Below are positions 1 through 8,834 of a stretch of 64,000 nucleotides of DNA, piece by piece. The notes beneath the pieces were generated by a model. That model searched no databases. It worked only from the letters and a program-made list of their open reading frames with translations, and was not told where the DNA came from. A program made the position numbers and the translations under genes. The first letter of the stretch is position 1. Every line of letters starts with the position of its first letter. The DNA comes from Brettanomyces bruxellensis (lineage: Eukaryota > Ascomycota > Pichiomycetes > Pichiales > Pichiaceae): the NCBI RefSeq assembly GCF_011074885.1, contig NC_054683.1, forward strand, positions 310,001 through 374,000, given 5' to 3'.

Positions 1-458
1 CACACCATCTTGACGAGCTCCATCTCGATCGAGAATCCTCCCCCGACGTACTTGAGCGACACGTCTCCGGACTTGTTGATGTCCTCGACCTCCTGCACCG
101 CCCGGTGGTCCATCCACAACATGATGTTTGCCGAGTCGTTCGAGAAGTCCGGGCCCACGCCGATCGGCGCGTCGTCCGACTCCCGGATCGCCACGAGCGA
201 GCACGTTGCGTCGAATCCGATTCCCAGCACCAATCCCGGGTCCACGTGCGACTCGCTCACTGCCGTCTTCACTGTGTAGCAGATTGCATCCCAAATCTCT
301 GTTGAAGACTGCGTGATGTAGTTTTCTTTCAACTCTTCTCTTGAGATTGGCTTTTCCGAGAGTCCCAGGATCGAACCCCGCTCGTCCACCACCACTGCTC
401 TTGCTGATCCTGTTCCCACGTCCACTCCCACAAAGTAGATCTTGTTGCTCCTGGTCAT
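1..458 (-). CDS. FGGY-family carbohydrate kinase (YDR109C/D-ribulokinase type), partial
   Basis: This is the N-terminal 152 codons of a sugar kinase whose 3' end lies outside the window. Visible: the protein starts MTRSNKIYFVGVDVGTGSAR, the phosphate-1 loop of the FGGY/hexokinase-like ATPase fold, followed by GIGFDATCSLV and a WMDHRA segment typical of the FGGY N-terminal domain. Known for the family: ATP-dependent phosphorylation of pentulose sugars; the yeast YDR109C and human FGGY type acts on D-ribulose. The ATG at 456-458 lies directly before the phosphate loop, so the start is well supported. The gene is much richer in G and C (about 63% over 181-240) than most of the window. The exact sugar substrate is inferred and the C-terminal kinase half cannot be inspected. 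Confidence 0.82.
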   Translation of the reverse strand, partial: MTRSNKIYFVGVDVGTGSARAVVVDERGSILGLSEKPISREELKENYITQSSTEIWDAICYTVKTAVSESHVDPGLVLGIGFDATCSLVAIRESDDAPIGVGPDFSNDSANIMLWMDHRAVQEVEDINKSGDVSLKYVGGGFSIEMELVKMV

Positions 459-1316
459 AATGCGGAAGAAGGTTGTTTTTCTTAATCTAACGTTGTAGTC
501 TGATGTTTAGTCTGATTTAGCTTAATGCTTTAGTATGATTTTAGCTTAATGATTTAGCCTAATGCTTTAGTCTGATGCTTTAACCTAATGCTTTAAACTA
601 ATGCTTTAACCTAATGCCTTAGCTTAATGTTTCACCCTAATTTCTTAGTACTACCCTGCTGTCTTAGTTCTTAATGCTTTGCTCACTAGTACTTAATCTA
701 GTATCTTGCTTGGTGACTTGTATCTTATCTAAGTATCCCAAGTGTTTACTACTCTTTGCAATACTCTAACCCCTGTTCAATATTCCCATGCCATTTCGAC
801 ATCTCTTCAGATACTTCTTCCTACTTATATATTAAAAATATCCTGCACCTCCTGTAATCGATTCTGCCACACCGTTTTCCGTGCCCTGCAACTCCGTGAA
901 TTCCTGCGGGGAAATTTACCTGAACCATCCCCGAATGTGGGGAACCCGCCGGTTTGCCTGGTCTTCGTGGAATTCCGCAAATTCAAAAAAAAAAAACTTT
1001 TAAAAATAAAATTTTTATTATTTTTTCCCTCCTGTTTATCCGATAAGAACATCGCAAATTTTTGAAAGCACTTTCAGAAAAAGAAAAAAATTGTTGCCAA
1101 CCAACCATTTTTGACCGATGCACCTACACGCGGCACACCTGCATAATTTTAACCGCTCGTTTTTCGCATATTTCCAACCACTCATTTTTTTTTTTCCGTT
1201 CTACACACCCCCTCCCTATCCTACCAGATTTCCTCACTCTACAATCAGCATGTCATATATCTTTGCCTTATAATACATCTCTATAAACAGTTTAAAAGCG
1301 TACTGCAGCATCCTCC
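459..1316. other. Intergenic, upstream of the FGGY kinase gene
   Basis: No convincing gene. The first part (about 501-650) is a degenerate 13-bp tandem array described separately. The rest is AT-rich with oligo-A and oligo-T runs; short open frames here lack coding character. Confidence 0.7.
501..650. repeat. Degenerate 13-bp tandem array
   Basis: About ten imperfect units related to TAATGCTTTAACC run head to tail just upstream of the FGGY kinase ATG. Units drift by one to four bases (for example TAATGATTTAGCC, TAATGCTTTAAAC). It lies in the promoter or 5' leader of that gene. Confidence 0.8.
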
Positions 1317-1691
1317 CTATCTACCTCCCTCGTTCGATTTAAGGTATTTGTCGCAAACACCAACTATAAAGTCAAATTTCTCATTCTCCTCGATGGTCTT
1401 CTTTAAAACTTTAACATTCACTTTTTTCGTCTGTTCTTCGTTTGCTGTGCTCACCGCCTTCTCCACTAAAGTACACATAAAGAGCTCCAAAGCCCTCCCC
1501 AACGCAACTGGTGTAGCTTGTGCCACTTTTCCAATATCTTCATCACTTTGCATAAGTTTCTTAATTCTTGCTGATGGGAAATGTGTCTTAATCCGCTTAT
1601 AACCCTCAGAACCGCAGAATGGCTCCCCAACTATTGTATCCGTGGGCTCATTCTGACCACCTTCTGATCTCGACTTCTGCCTTCTAGGCAT
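1317..1691 (-). CDS. BUR6: NC2-alpha / Bur6 histone-fold transcription cofactor
   Basis: 124 codons encoding a histone-fold protein. The segment FPSARIKKLMQSDEDIGKV followed by AQATPVALGRALELF is the signature of NC2-alpha (DRAP1/Bur6), with the fold spanning roughly residues 36-115. Known role: with NC2-beta (Ncb2) it binds TBP on promoter DNA, blocks TFIIA and TFIIB entry and also promotes transcription at some genes; nuclear. Length is close to the 142 residues of S. cerevisiae Bur6. The ATG at 1689-1691 starts a short basic N-terminus before the fold. Other histone-fold proteins with an RIKK motif (Dpb3, Dls1) fit less well because of the exact EDIGKVAQATPV block. Confidence 0.9.
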   Translation of the reverse strand: MPRRQKSRSEGGQNEPTDTIVGEPFCGSEGYKRIKTHFPSARIKKLMQSDEDIGKVAQATPVALGRALELFMCTLVEKAVSTANEEQTKKVNVKVLKKTIEENEKFDFIVGVCDKYLKSNEGGR

Positions 1692-2471
1692 TTATTTGTC
1701 TTTGTGAACTCGATCGAAAGGTTGCAAACAAATCCGCACTTATTGGTGTACGTATGTCTGCACTGTCCTTTCTTTTTTTAGCTTCAAGCGTCGCTATTGG
1801 TCGATCGACGAACTGTAAATATATATCTTCGCCAACCTCGGGCAACCCTTCCCGCGCGTCTTCGTATAACGACGAAAAAGGAAACTGCCTAACAAAATTC
1901 GTGGGAATTTTTACGCCTTTTATAACAGATCATTTTCGGCGTGCCCAGCGCACGCTGCGCCTGTTCTTCTTATTGTTCTCGGCCGGGTCGTGCACGACCT
2001 CTTTTTAAATTTTTTCTGCCGTCTATTTTAACAGTAGGTGATTTGAGAAAACAACAACAAAACAAAAACAGGGCGAAAAAAAAAAAAAAATCTCCCGGGC
2101 AGCTTAGGTAATCCGGCTGATGACGATCCATTATCAGCCGTAAAATAGGCTTTATCCAAATTGCATAAATTACTGTAATGCTATTATCTGTTAGGCCAAG
2201 GGAAAAAGGGTTCAGTATCGATATCATTTGTTATCGGGTGGAATGCAACACGGTTTTATTTTCGTTTGAGTTAGAGGGCTTCTTGAGTTAAGTAAATCGA
2301 TATTTCAAATTTTTCAACTGATAAATACGAAGGCTTCAATCAAGCCTAAGCTGCTTTTTTTCCTTATTGCCAAATAGATACGAAAACGTACTTTTTTTTT
2401 TTCTTTCATTACTAGAGAATATATTTTTAATCATTTTTTTTTCATTTTATTTTTTTCCCCTTTTTCCATCC
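1692..2471. other. Intergenic between BUR6 and TMS1
   Basis: Upstream region of BUR6 and downstream region of TMS1. It holds a GC-rich patch at about 1935-2000 with a perfect 14-bp palindrome (1986-1999), an ATTGG (inverted CCAAT) motif near 1797, and AT-rich homopolymer runs. No gene was recognised. Confidence 0.65.
1986..1999. promoter_or_regulatory. Perfect 14-bp palindrome GGTCGTGCACGACC
   Basis: The sequence equals its own reverse complement and sits about 300 bp upstream of the BUR6 ATG in a local GC-rich patch. A dimeric regulator site is one possible reading; no specific factor is recognised. Confidence 0.4.
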
Positions 2472-3998
2472 TCACAAAAATCTATCAGGAAACAAAACCG
2501 GCGCTATCAATGTCCAAGCATACAATAAATAACAAACCCAAGAGCTTACCGTTTTAAGCCACGTGTTGAAGTACGTCCTTCCAACCGGCACAAAGCCATC
2601 GGCCTCACCCGATTCCACATTTATAGTAAGAAGTGCCGCCATATACTGTGTGGCCAAAAAGAAAATCACATGGAATAGTGTGTAATTGTACTTGGTGGCA
2701 GTTTTCGACTTGGTCACCGACGCGTCGCCGTCGTCTCCAGCACTGCCCATAAAAGCAGGATCCGAAAGTGCACTTTCCGGCAATGAACCCTCATTAACGG
2801 CCTCCTGAATTGCCGCATACCGCATTTGGTTTCGTTCCTCCGGCTCCTGTGTAAGGATGTCCAACACCGAGTCGTAGTTTTCGGAGTCGGCATAGTTTGG
2901 GTTCGCAGAACTGTGATTAAACGTTGAATTTCCGGCTGCCCGAGTGGTTGTGTATGCAATTGCGACAAATGTGAATAGTGCACCCACAAGAGTAGTAAGT
3001 GTCCGTGTTCCGGAAGACCGAATAAGCGGGTTGCACTTTTTATCATCTGGCTCACTTAGACAAGCACTAAAGATTAAGTATGTGCAATAAACGCAGCACA
3101 TCGATGCCTGGGCCAAGCCTGCATTTGGATTGTATTCCTGGACAACTGGGAGGATCGAGAGAACTGTTGCAGCCACTGCAAGAACGACATTTACGCTAAT
3201 AAATGCTGTATTCATTCCACACCCGCTTTGGGCAAAGAAATGATACATAAGACCAGTCATAAGAAGTGTTCCTGCGTACATTGCGGCAGTTCCACCCACC
3301 AAAATTGCGCGCCAGAATCGTTCATCCTGAAACAAGGATCCAAATCCGTTTGCACTGCTTCCGTCATCAATTGTGTCCCCATATCCATCATCCAAGAAGA
3401 TTTGACCCTCATCAATCTTTTCAAGGCATGTCTCGGCCCACTCATGGGCAAAGTCAACCAATAGGATCAACCCCACTATGAGAAATAGCGTTCCAAAGAA
3501 TATCGACAGGTAATTTCCCCAGAAAACGAAGAACTGGTCCGGAATGAGAAAGCAAACTGTAGAAATAAGCGTTAGAACAACAAGCTTAGCAACCCAGTAT
3601 CCATTCTGTATTATGGCACGTGGATCCTTAGTACTTTGCACTCCAATGGTGAGCAAAGCCATCGCCACATGTATCATACCAAGGGAGAAATTTATTCGTT
3701 GTGCGTTCGCAAATCCTGTACATCCTTTCTCTCTGCAATACGCAGAAGCACTTCTAAATGGACCAACCGCCAATTTTTCTGCAAGACGAGTAAATTTCTT
3801 GCTCATACAGAGCCAGGAAATTGCAGAATTTATGCAGAACAGCACCGCATACATTATTCTCGTAGCAATAGATGATTGAAATGTGTGTGCAAGCGGATTA
3901 AGCTTTGTGTTTACACAACATGAGCAGCATGAGGCTCCTAAACATGCCGCAAGCCAATTTCCGGCCATTGTGACCGGTAACGATATAATAGAGCCCAT
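2472..3998 (-). CDS. TMS1: Serinc-family multi-pass membrane protein Tms1
   Basis: 508 codons. The N-terminus carries the Cys-rich Serinc signature GASCCSCC directly after a hydrophobic start, and the chain then alternates many membrane segments (about ten or eleven) with short loops. An acidic, variable loop lies near residues 370-435 before the last two helices, as in other fungal Tms1 proteins. Known: conserved eukaryotic membrane protein of the vacuole and endomembranes; animal Serincs were named for serine incorporation into lipids, but more recent work points to lipid scramblase activity, and the yeast role is unsettled. The length matches the family (about 470-500 residues). The ATG at 3996-3998 gives the standard N-terminus. 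Confidence 0.93.
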   Translation of the reverse strand: MGSIISLPVTMAGNWLAACLGASCCSCCVNTKLNPLAHTFQSSIATRIMYAVLFCINSAISWLCMSKKFTRLAEKLAVGPFRSASAYCREKGCTGFANAQRINFSLGMIHVAMALLTIGVQSTKDPRAIIQNGYWVAKLVVLTLISTVCFLIPDQFFVFWGNYLSIFFGTLFLIVGLILLVDFAHEWAETCLEKIDEGQIFLDDGYGDTIDDGSSANGFGSLFQDERFWRAILVGGTAAMYAGTLLMTGLMYHFFAQSGCGMNTAFISVNVVLAVAATVLSILPVVQEYNPNAGLAQASMCCVYCTYLIFSACLSEPDDKKCNPLIRSSGTRTLTTLVGALFTFVAIAYTTTRAAGNSTFNHSSANPNYADSENYDSVLDILTQEPEERNQMRYAAIQEAVNEGSLPESALSDPAFMGSAGDDGDASVTKSKTATKYNYTLFHVIFFLATQYMAALLTINVESGEADGFVPVGRTYFNTWLKTVSSWVCYLLYAWTLIAPVLFPDRFL

Positions 3999-5484
3999 TG
4001 TTTTGTGTTTGTACTGCTGGTTCTATTTAACTGAAAACTCTATTTGTCAACTTGTGAGTAAAATTTGAAGAAAAATGTTTATCTTATCTTTTATCATGTC
4101 ATCTTCCCCGCCTCGTTTTTTTTTTTTTTTTTTTTTTTTCTCCCCTGCTCTTTTTATTATTTAGCGCCATGGTCTAAAAGCGGAAGTAAATTACGGTATT
4201 ATCATTATAGGTTCTGTTTATCTCTGAAGACATGTTAGTTGGCTATACTCAGAATATCAACTCATAATTCATCTTTAGATGATAGTATTGCACTGTTTAA
4301 TAATGTGTAACAGTCTTAAAATAAAATGGATGTACTCAGTGTTTGATTGAAGCATTAGAAGTACTCTTTTGAGTGCGTGAGGATTATTTATGGTTCCAGG
4401 TAAGCACTGTTCCTTGTTTAGAGATTTTTAGTGAGCTCGGTATTCACGACTTTCATAAAAGAAGTATGGTTAAAAATAAAGGAGTTTAAATGGTGAAAAT
4501 GAAGAAATAAATGATAAAAAAGAAAACTAAAGTATTTCAGAAGCAAAACTTTTAATGTAATGGACAAATTGATGCATTTGTGGTGAGGCGTTATTTCCCT
4601 AATGTTGTCTCTTTATCTAATTTTGAGAAGCATTCTAAGTACTCTTAAAAGGAAATGACGAGTATTTTTGTTATGAGCCTTAAATATACTTTCAAAATAC
4701 AGAGAAATGTTAAAGTTAGTGTTACCAGATTTATATATTGTTTCGATATTTATTGTAGTATGTAATAGATAGTATGTATAATGATAGACAAAAGGGAATA
4801 TCTTCACTTTATAAAGATGTGGTTCTCGTATTGATCAGATGATATAACAATACCATCTTCACTTACTTGAACTCCATTGTTCGAGAGCTACATTGTTTTG
4901 ACAAGAAAATAATTTTAGTATTCAATCAAATTATTGATGTATTTTTTTGCATCATCATTCTTCGTGGATTACTTCAATATTAGTAAAGTGTTCCAGGATA
5001 CACTAATGAACGCTTATATCCTATGCTATAGTATTGTGCAAATTATTTCATGATTAATGATTATTCTATGATGAATAGTGTACCCGCTTTTTGATGCTTA
5101 CTTTACAACATCATGAGAATGCTACCAACCCTACATGCAACATGAGGCCATGTCATGATTGTTTTAACATCCCAAAAGTTCGCTTTACAATTATATCTTT
5201 ACCAATAAATATTAAAGCTTCAGATTTCAGAGAAAATGCTTCACACTGAATACACCGACCTTTAAGCATCTTACTATACAGATCTCCAATTATGCCAGCA
5301 TCTGCAGACCTGCAGATCCCCTTGTACTCTTTTATTTACTTTTTTTTTCTTTTTATTTTATTTTTTTCACTCTGCCAAGGCTGTGCTGACACATCTCATG
5401 ATCATACAATCTTTTGAGTGGTGAGATAGACACAAAGAAGGTATATTCTCGTAAAATATAGGAAATCTAGGCGCTTATTAGCAG
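3999..5484. other. Long AT-rich gap between divergent TMS1 and Arp10-like genes
   Basis: About 1.5 kb without a credible gene; the only open frames are short and of low-complexity composition. It contains a T homopolymer of about 30 bases near 4109-4139 and then strongly AT-rich sequence. Promoters of both flanking genes must lie here, but the gap is longer than two yeast promoters need. No inverted repeat, tRNA or known ncRNA was recognised. Confidence 0.6.
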
Positions 5485-6984
5485 ATGATGTTGGGAGAAA
5501 GCCGAAGATCAAGTAAAAGAGTTATTCTGGAAAATCAAGTTAAGGATGATCCAATTGTGCTGAAGATAGGCTGCAGATTCATTGAAATAGGAGTATCTGG
5601 ACAAGATGCGTCTGGATTGAGAATAAGTTCATCGAAATATGCACAAAAGCAGCTATTTAAAGTCAACGCAGGCTCTCATCATGCAATTAATGTAAATAAT
5701 TTGCAGGAAAACACCGTTTTGACAATAGAAGAACAGACCGATTTAGTTTGGTTCCGTTATCTGTTCTATCCAGACATTCTAATATATGAAAATCGAGGGA
5801 AAAATGTTGGTGGATTCCAATATGCATTAGAGGGCCATTTAATACATTTGTTTAATGACATATTCAAGAACGCCAAAGCTGATTATGTAAATGCAAAGAT
5901 ATACATGTTGACGGATCAGTTTGCAAATGACAGCTATATGAAAACTGTTCTTTACATTTTGCTAAAAAAAATGCATGCAAGATCAGTTGTTCTGGTACCG
6001 ACAGCAGTAATGTGCTGTATTGGGGCTGGTGTGATGGATGGGCTTGTTGTTGATTTTGGGTGGAATCACGTGAATGTTGTACCAGTTTATGATGGGAGAG
6101 TGCTTTCCAATTACGCTTCATATACAGATCGGGCCGGAAGAATGGTTCATTATCGATTAATTAGTGAACTTAGGAGCAAGAAAGTTGTGGAAAATTCAAC
6201 ATTTGAGGAGATAGAGAGTTTAATTGAAGGTATAGAGGAAGTGATGGGCAATGATGGAGCGAGAAAAGGTCAAAATGATAAGGATAATGACGAAAAAAAG
6301 AATGAGGATGGAAATGTGGAAATAACTCATGAAGATAAGAATAAAGGTGGAGACAAAGAAAATAACGAGACTGTAGACGAATCTAGTGGGAAGGAGCAAA
6401 TCAATAAGGATGAAAATAAAGATGATAGAGGAAATGGGGATAGCAGTACTCATAATGGAGAGAAAGATGCTATTAGTGTGGATGCTGAAAGTGATATAAC
6501 CAAAGAAGAAAGCGAAAAGGAGGAGAGCAAGAAGAAAGATGCCGTAAAGAGAGAAATTGAGATGGAAGGAACAGATGAAATGGAGAATGGAGAAAAGTCT
6601 CAAGAGGCAGAAAATGCTACCAAAGAAGTCATCAAGCATGTATTGAAAGAATGCTTACTACCAAGTGAGAATGGGTGGATCAATTTGGATTCGCAAGAAA
6701 AGGCACCTGTTGATCTTGCAGTAAACACAATTCTTGATCTTCCGATTGATATAAGAAAACGCACGGCATCGCATGTTATTCTAACAGGAGGCCTAATGGA
6801 GATATCCTGGCTACGCACAATGTTTAAAGAAAGCTTGGTGAAGGTGCTTAAGGGGAAAAATAGCAAGTTGGATGTCGAGACTATTCAGACATTAGGTGGC
6901 TGGGCTGGTGCTAGCATATTTGCATCGGTTATAGCTCCAGAGCAAGGAGTAAACAATCAAATACAGGAATTTAGGAGAGATTGA
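5485..6984 (+). CDS. ARP10: Actin-related protein, Arp10/Arp11-like (dynactin pointed-end subunit)
   Basis: 499 codons of a divergent actin fold interrupted by a charged insert. The N-terminus (VLKIGCRFIEIG) matches the first phosphate loop region, GLVVDFGWNHVNVVPVYDG (about residues 186-204) the second phosphate loop, and ILTGGLMEISWL plus TLGGWAGASIFAS the C-terminal adenosine region. Between roughly residues 245 and 385 lies a Lys/Glu/Asp/Asn-rich, probably disordered stretch. Canonical actin nucleotide-binding residues are poorly kept, as expected for Arp10/Arp11. Known: Arp10 (Arp11 in animals) caps the pointed end of the dynactin Arp1 filament. S. cerevisiae Arp10 is shorter (284 residues). 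Two adjacent ATG codons (5485, 5488) are possible starts. A different divergent Arp cannot be excluded, but a dynactin p62 gene near 60 kb shows the complex exists here. Confidence 0.7.
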   Translation: MMLGESRRSSKRVILENQVKDDPIVLKIGCRFIEIGVSGQDASGLRISSSKYAQKQLFKVNAGSHHAINVNNLQENTVLTIEEQTDLVWFRYLFYPDILIYENRGKNVGGFQYALEGHLIHLFNDIFKNAKADYVNAKIYMLTDQFANDSYMKTVLYILLKKMHARSVVLVPTAVMCCIGAGVMDGLVVDFGWNHVNVVPVYDGRVLSNYASYTDRAGRMVHYRLISELRSKKVVENSTFEEIESLIEGIEEVMGNDGARKGQNDKDNDEKKNEDGNVEITHEDKNKGGDKENNETVDESSGKEQINKDENKDDRGNGDSSTHNGEKDAISVDAESDITKEESEKEESKKKDAVKREIEMEGTDEMENGEKSQEAENATKEVIKHVLKECLLPSENGWINLDSQEKAPVDLAVNTILDLPIDIRKRTASHVILTGGLMEISWLRTMFKESLVKVLKGKNSKLDVETIQTLGGWAGASIFASVIAPEQGVNNQIQEFRRD

Positions 6985-7081
6985 AGGTAAAAACATTTAT
7001 TGCTATTAAGCGCTGCTGGTCGGTTAATGCTACAGGGTGTAATGGTTGAATCACACTAAGTAATTGCATATCTGTACAAGC

Positions 7082-8020
7082 TTATTGCTTCGGAACAAAT
7101 GCGTACTCTGTCTTTGGTATATACGATGTTGCTCTCTCAGGTTTTATTCCTGCAAGAATATCAACATGTTCGCTTTTGCATCCAAATCCTATACCTTGTT
7201 CTGCCTGTCTTTTCATAGCCTCTGCGTACAATTCAGGAGAATAGAACTGATCCCAGGGAAATCTCGCTAGATAATCCTCAATACATATTTGCCCGAAATG
7301 AAATAGCTCGTACATCTTGAACTTCAAAATCTCCTTTGCTGTTCTGACCTTCCGCATGCCTTTGTCTAGATGATCCATCTCATAGTTCAAGATTTCCACT
7401 AATATCATCTCATCTGTCGCACTAGCGGGATCAAACTCTGGAAAGTCGAAAAATGGGGCTGCACAACTTACAGGATGTCTTGCACAACTCTTTATAAGAA
7501 GTGGCCGACCGTTTTTTGCTAGTGGACAGTCAAACGGAACAATATCTGCATTTATAAACCGTTTCCGTCTCCCAGTTTGCACTGGGATATATAGGCTCTG
7601 CTTTTTTATTTCTGGACCGTATAAGTTCCGTTTATGATTCTTCAGCTTGAATTTCCTTGATGAATTTGGCACAATATCAACTTGGATGTTCTCTGATAAT
7701 CCATTTTCTTGATCTTTAATACCTTCCTTATCTGCCCCGTTATCTGGCTTTCCTCTTTTGACATATTCGTTAAGCTGAAGTCGCTGGTTGACGTCTCTTT
7801 CCAGCATTACCAAGCCAGGAATTATCGACTTAACTTTAACATTCATTGCGTTGAGCTTGTTTTCTGAATTAGGCGTCAAAGGGGCTAAAGAGCCCGGTAT
7901 ATGTCGCTTCACGCTGTTTGTGCTCATTTTTGTACTAATTAATGGGAGGGAGATCGATGATAAAAAACCGCTTTTATGAGGTATTCTATAATGTGCCCAG
8001 GAAGTATTATTTATAGACAT
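7082..8020 (-). CDS. Conserved-looking protein of unknown function
   Basis: 312 codons from the ATG at 8018-8020; a further in-frame ATG lies near residue 32 (STNSVKRHIPG). I do not recognise the family. The N-terminal half is polar and basic (NHKRNLYGPEIKKQ). The C-terminal half looks folded, with an aromatic, Cys-bearing segment (CAAPFFDFPEF), an acidic helix-like stretch (EILNYEMDHLDKGMRK) and FPWDQFYSPELYAEAM. There is no signal peptide or membrane segment. It is convergent with the Arp10-like gene (97 bp between stops) and lies downstream of SLO1 on the same strand. Even codon use and dense aromatic and Cys content over about 190 residues make a real gene likely. A nuclear role is a guess from the basic N-terminus only. 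Confidence 0.65.
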   Translation of the reverse strand: MSINNTSWAHYRIPHKSGFLSSISLPLISTKMSTNSVKRHIPGSLAPLTPNSENKLNAMNVKVKSIIPGLVMLERDVNQRLQLNEYVKRGKPDNGADKEGIKDQENGLSENIQVDIVPNSSRKFKLKNHKRNLYGPEIKKQSLYIPVQTGRRKRFINADIVPFDCPLAKNGRPLLIKSCARHPVSCAAPFFDFPEFDPASATDEMILVEILNYEMDHLDKGMRKVRTAKEILKFKMYELFHFGQICIEDYLARFPWDQFYSPELYAEAMKRQAEQGIGFGCKSEHVDILAGIKPERATSYIPKTEYAFVPKQ

Positions 8021-8231
8021 GTTCAATTAAGCGCCGAGGTAATTTTGCATGATCTCTCCCCTTGTTGTTTCATTTTTTTTTTATTCTTAATTCTTTGCTA
8101 TCTTGTTTCTATTGGTGTAGATTTATTAAAGGAAACAAAAGCAAGCAATTCTGGTTTAGAGATAATGAAGTCTGAAATTTAGTCCGGTATACTATTGATG
8201 CCTTTCATCTCAATCCATTTTCGGTGGGTAC

Positions 8232-8528
8232 TTATCTTTTGAGAGTATCTGATTGAACCAATGAGCCAATGTAATCTTGCAAATATTTGCCTTCATTTTC
8301 AATCTCCTTGCACTTTCTTTTCCTCTTGTTTACGGCGTCTATTAGAATTTCTACTTGCTGTCTCATTTCGATAACTTCGTCTAAAGTGATCTTTTCATGC
8401 TTAGAATCTTCCCTAGCTCTCATAAGTTCAGAATCATCCGATTGCGCATCATTTTTAGATTTAGTTGTATTGGTTGCCTGCTTATCAATACTATCACTAA
8501 CGGTAGATTCCTTGATTGATTCACTCAT
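8232..8528 (-). CDS. SLO1: Short coiled-coil protein, SCOC/Slo1 family
   Basis: 98 codons from the ATG at 8526-8528; the open frame continues three codons upstream only through TTG. The N-terminal half is acidic and Ser/Thr-rich. The C-terminal half is one heptad-bearing helix ending in ENEGKYLQDYIGSLVQSD, which matches the SCOC/Slo1 C-terminus (family pattern: EN, two or three residues, L-QYI-NLM). Known: Slo1 binds the Arl3 GTPase branch that recruits Arl1 and golgins at the trans-Golgi; the human homolog SCOC binds ARL1 and ARL3. Length is close to yeast Slo1 (85 residues). The call rests on the short C-terminal motif plus size. Confidence 0.72.
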   Translation of the reverse strand: MSESIKESTVSDSIDKQATNTTKSKNDAQSDDSELMRAREDSKHEKITLDEVIEMRQQVEILIDAVNKRKRKCKEIENEGKYLQDYIGSLVQSDTLKR

Positions 8529-8834
8529 GATAATCAATTATCTGCACAATATCCAACTTGACGTAAGTACGCACTCAAAGATAATCAAAATATCACACCA
8601 CCACCTAAATCGGACAGCAAATATAATAATTGCACTTTATCAGAGGAAAGAAAGGAAATTCTTTGAAAAGAACGAAACACGACTAAGTCTAAGAAGTCTC
8701 GTTAAGTTCCTCGAACTTTCTTTGTACTTTAGATTTTATTTTATTTCACTTTTTTTTTCACTTCATCATTTTCATACCCCATCTTTGGTACCCTTTAGAT
8801 CTAGCTTCACTATCCAGTTTTTGACTTCACATTT
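8529..8834. other. Divergent promoter region between SLO1 and NGL2
   Basis: About 306 bp of AT-rich sequence with T-rich runs at about 8740-8760. It must hold both promoters; no distinct motif was identified. Confidence 0.6.
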
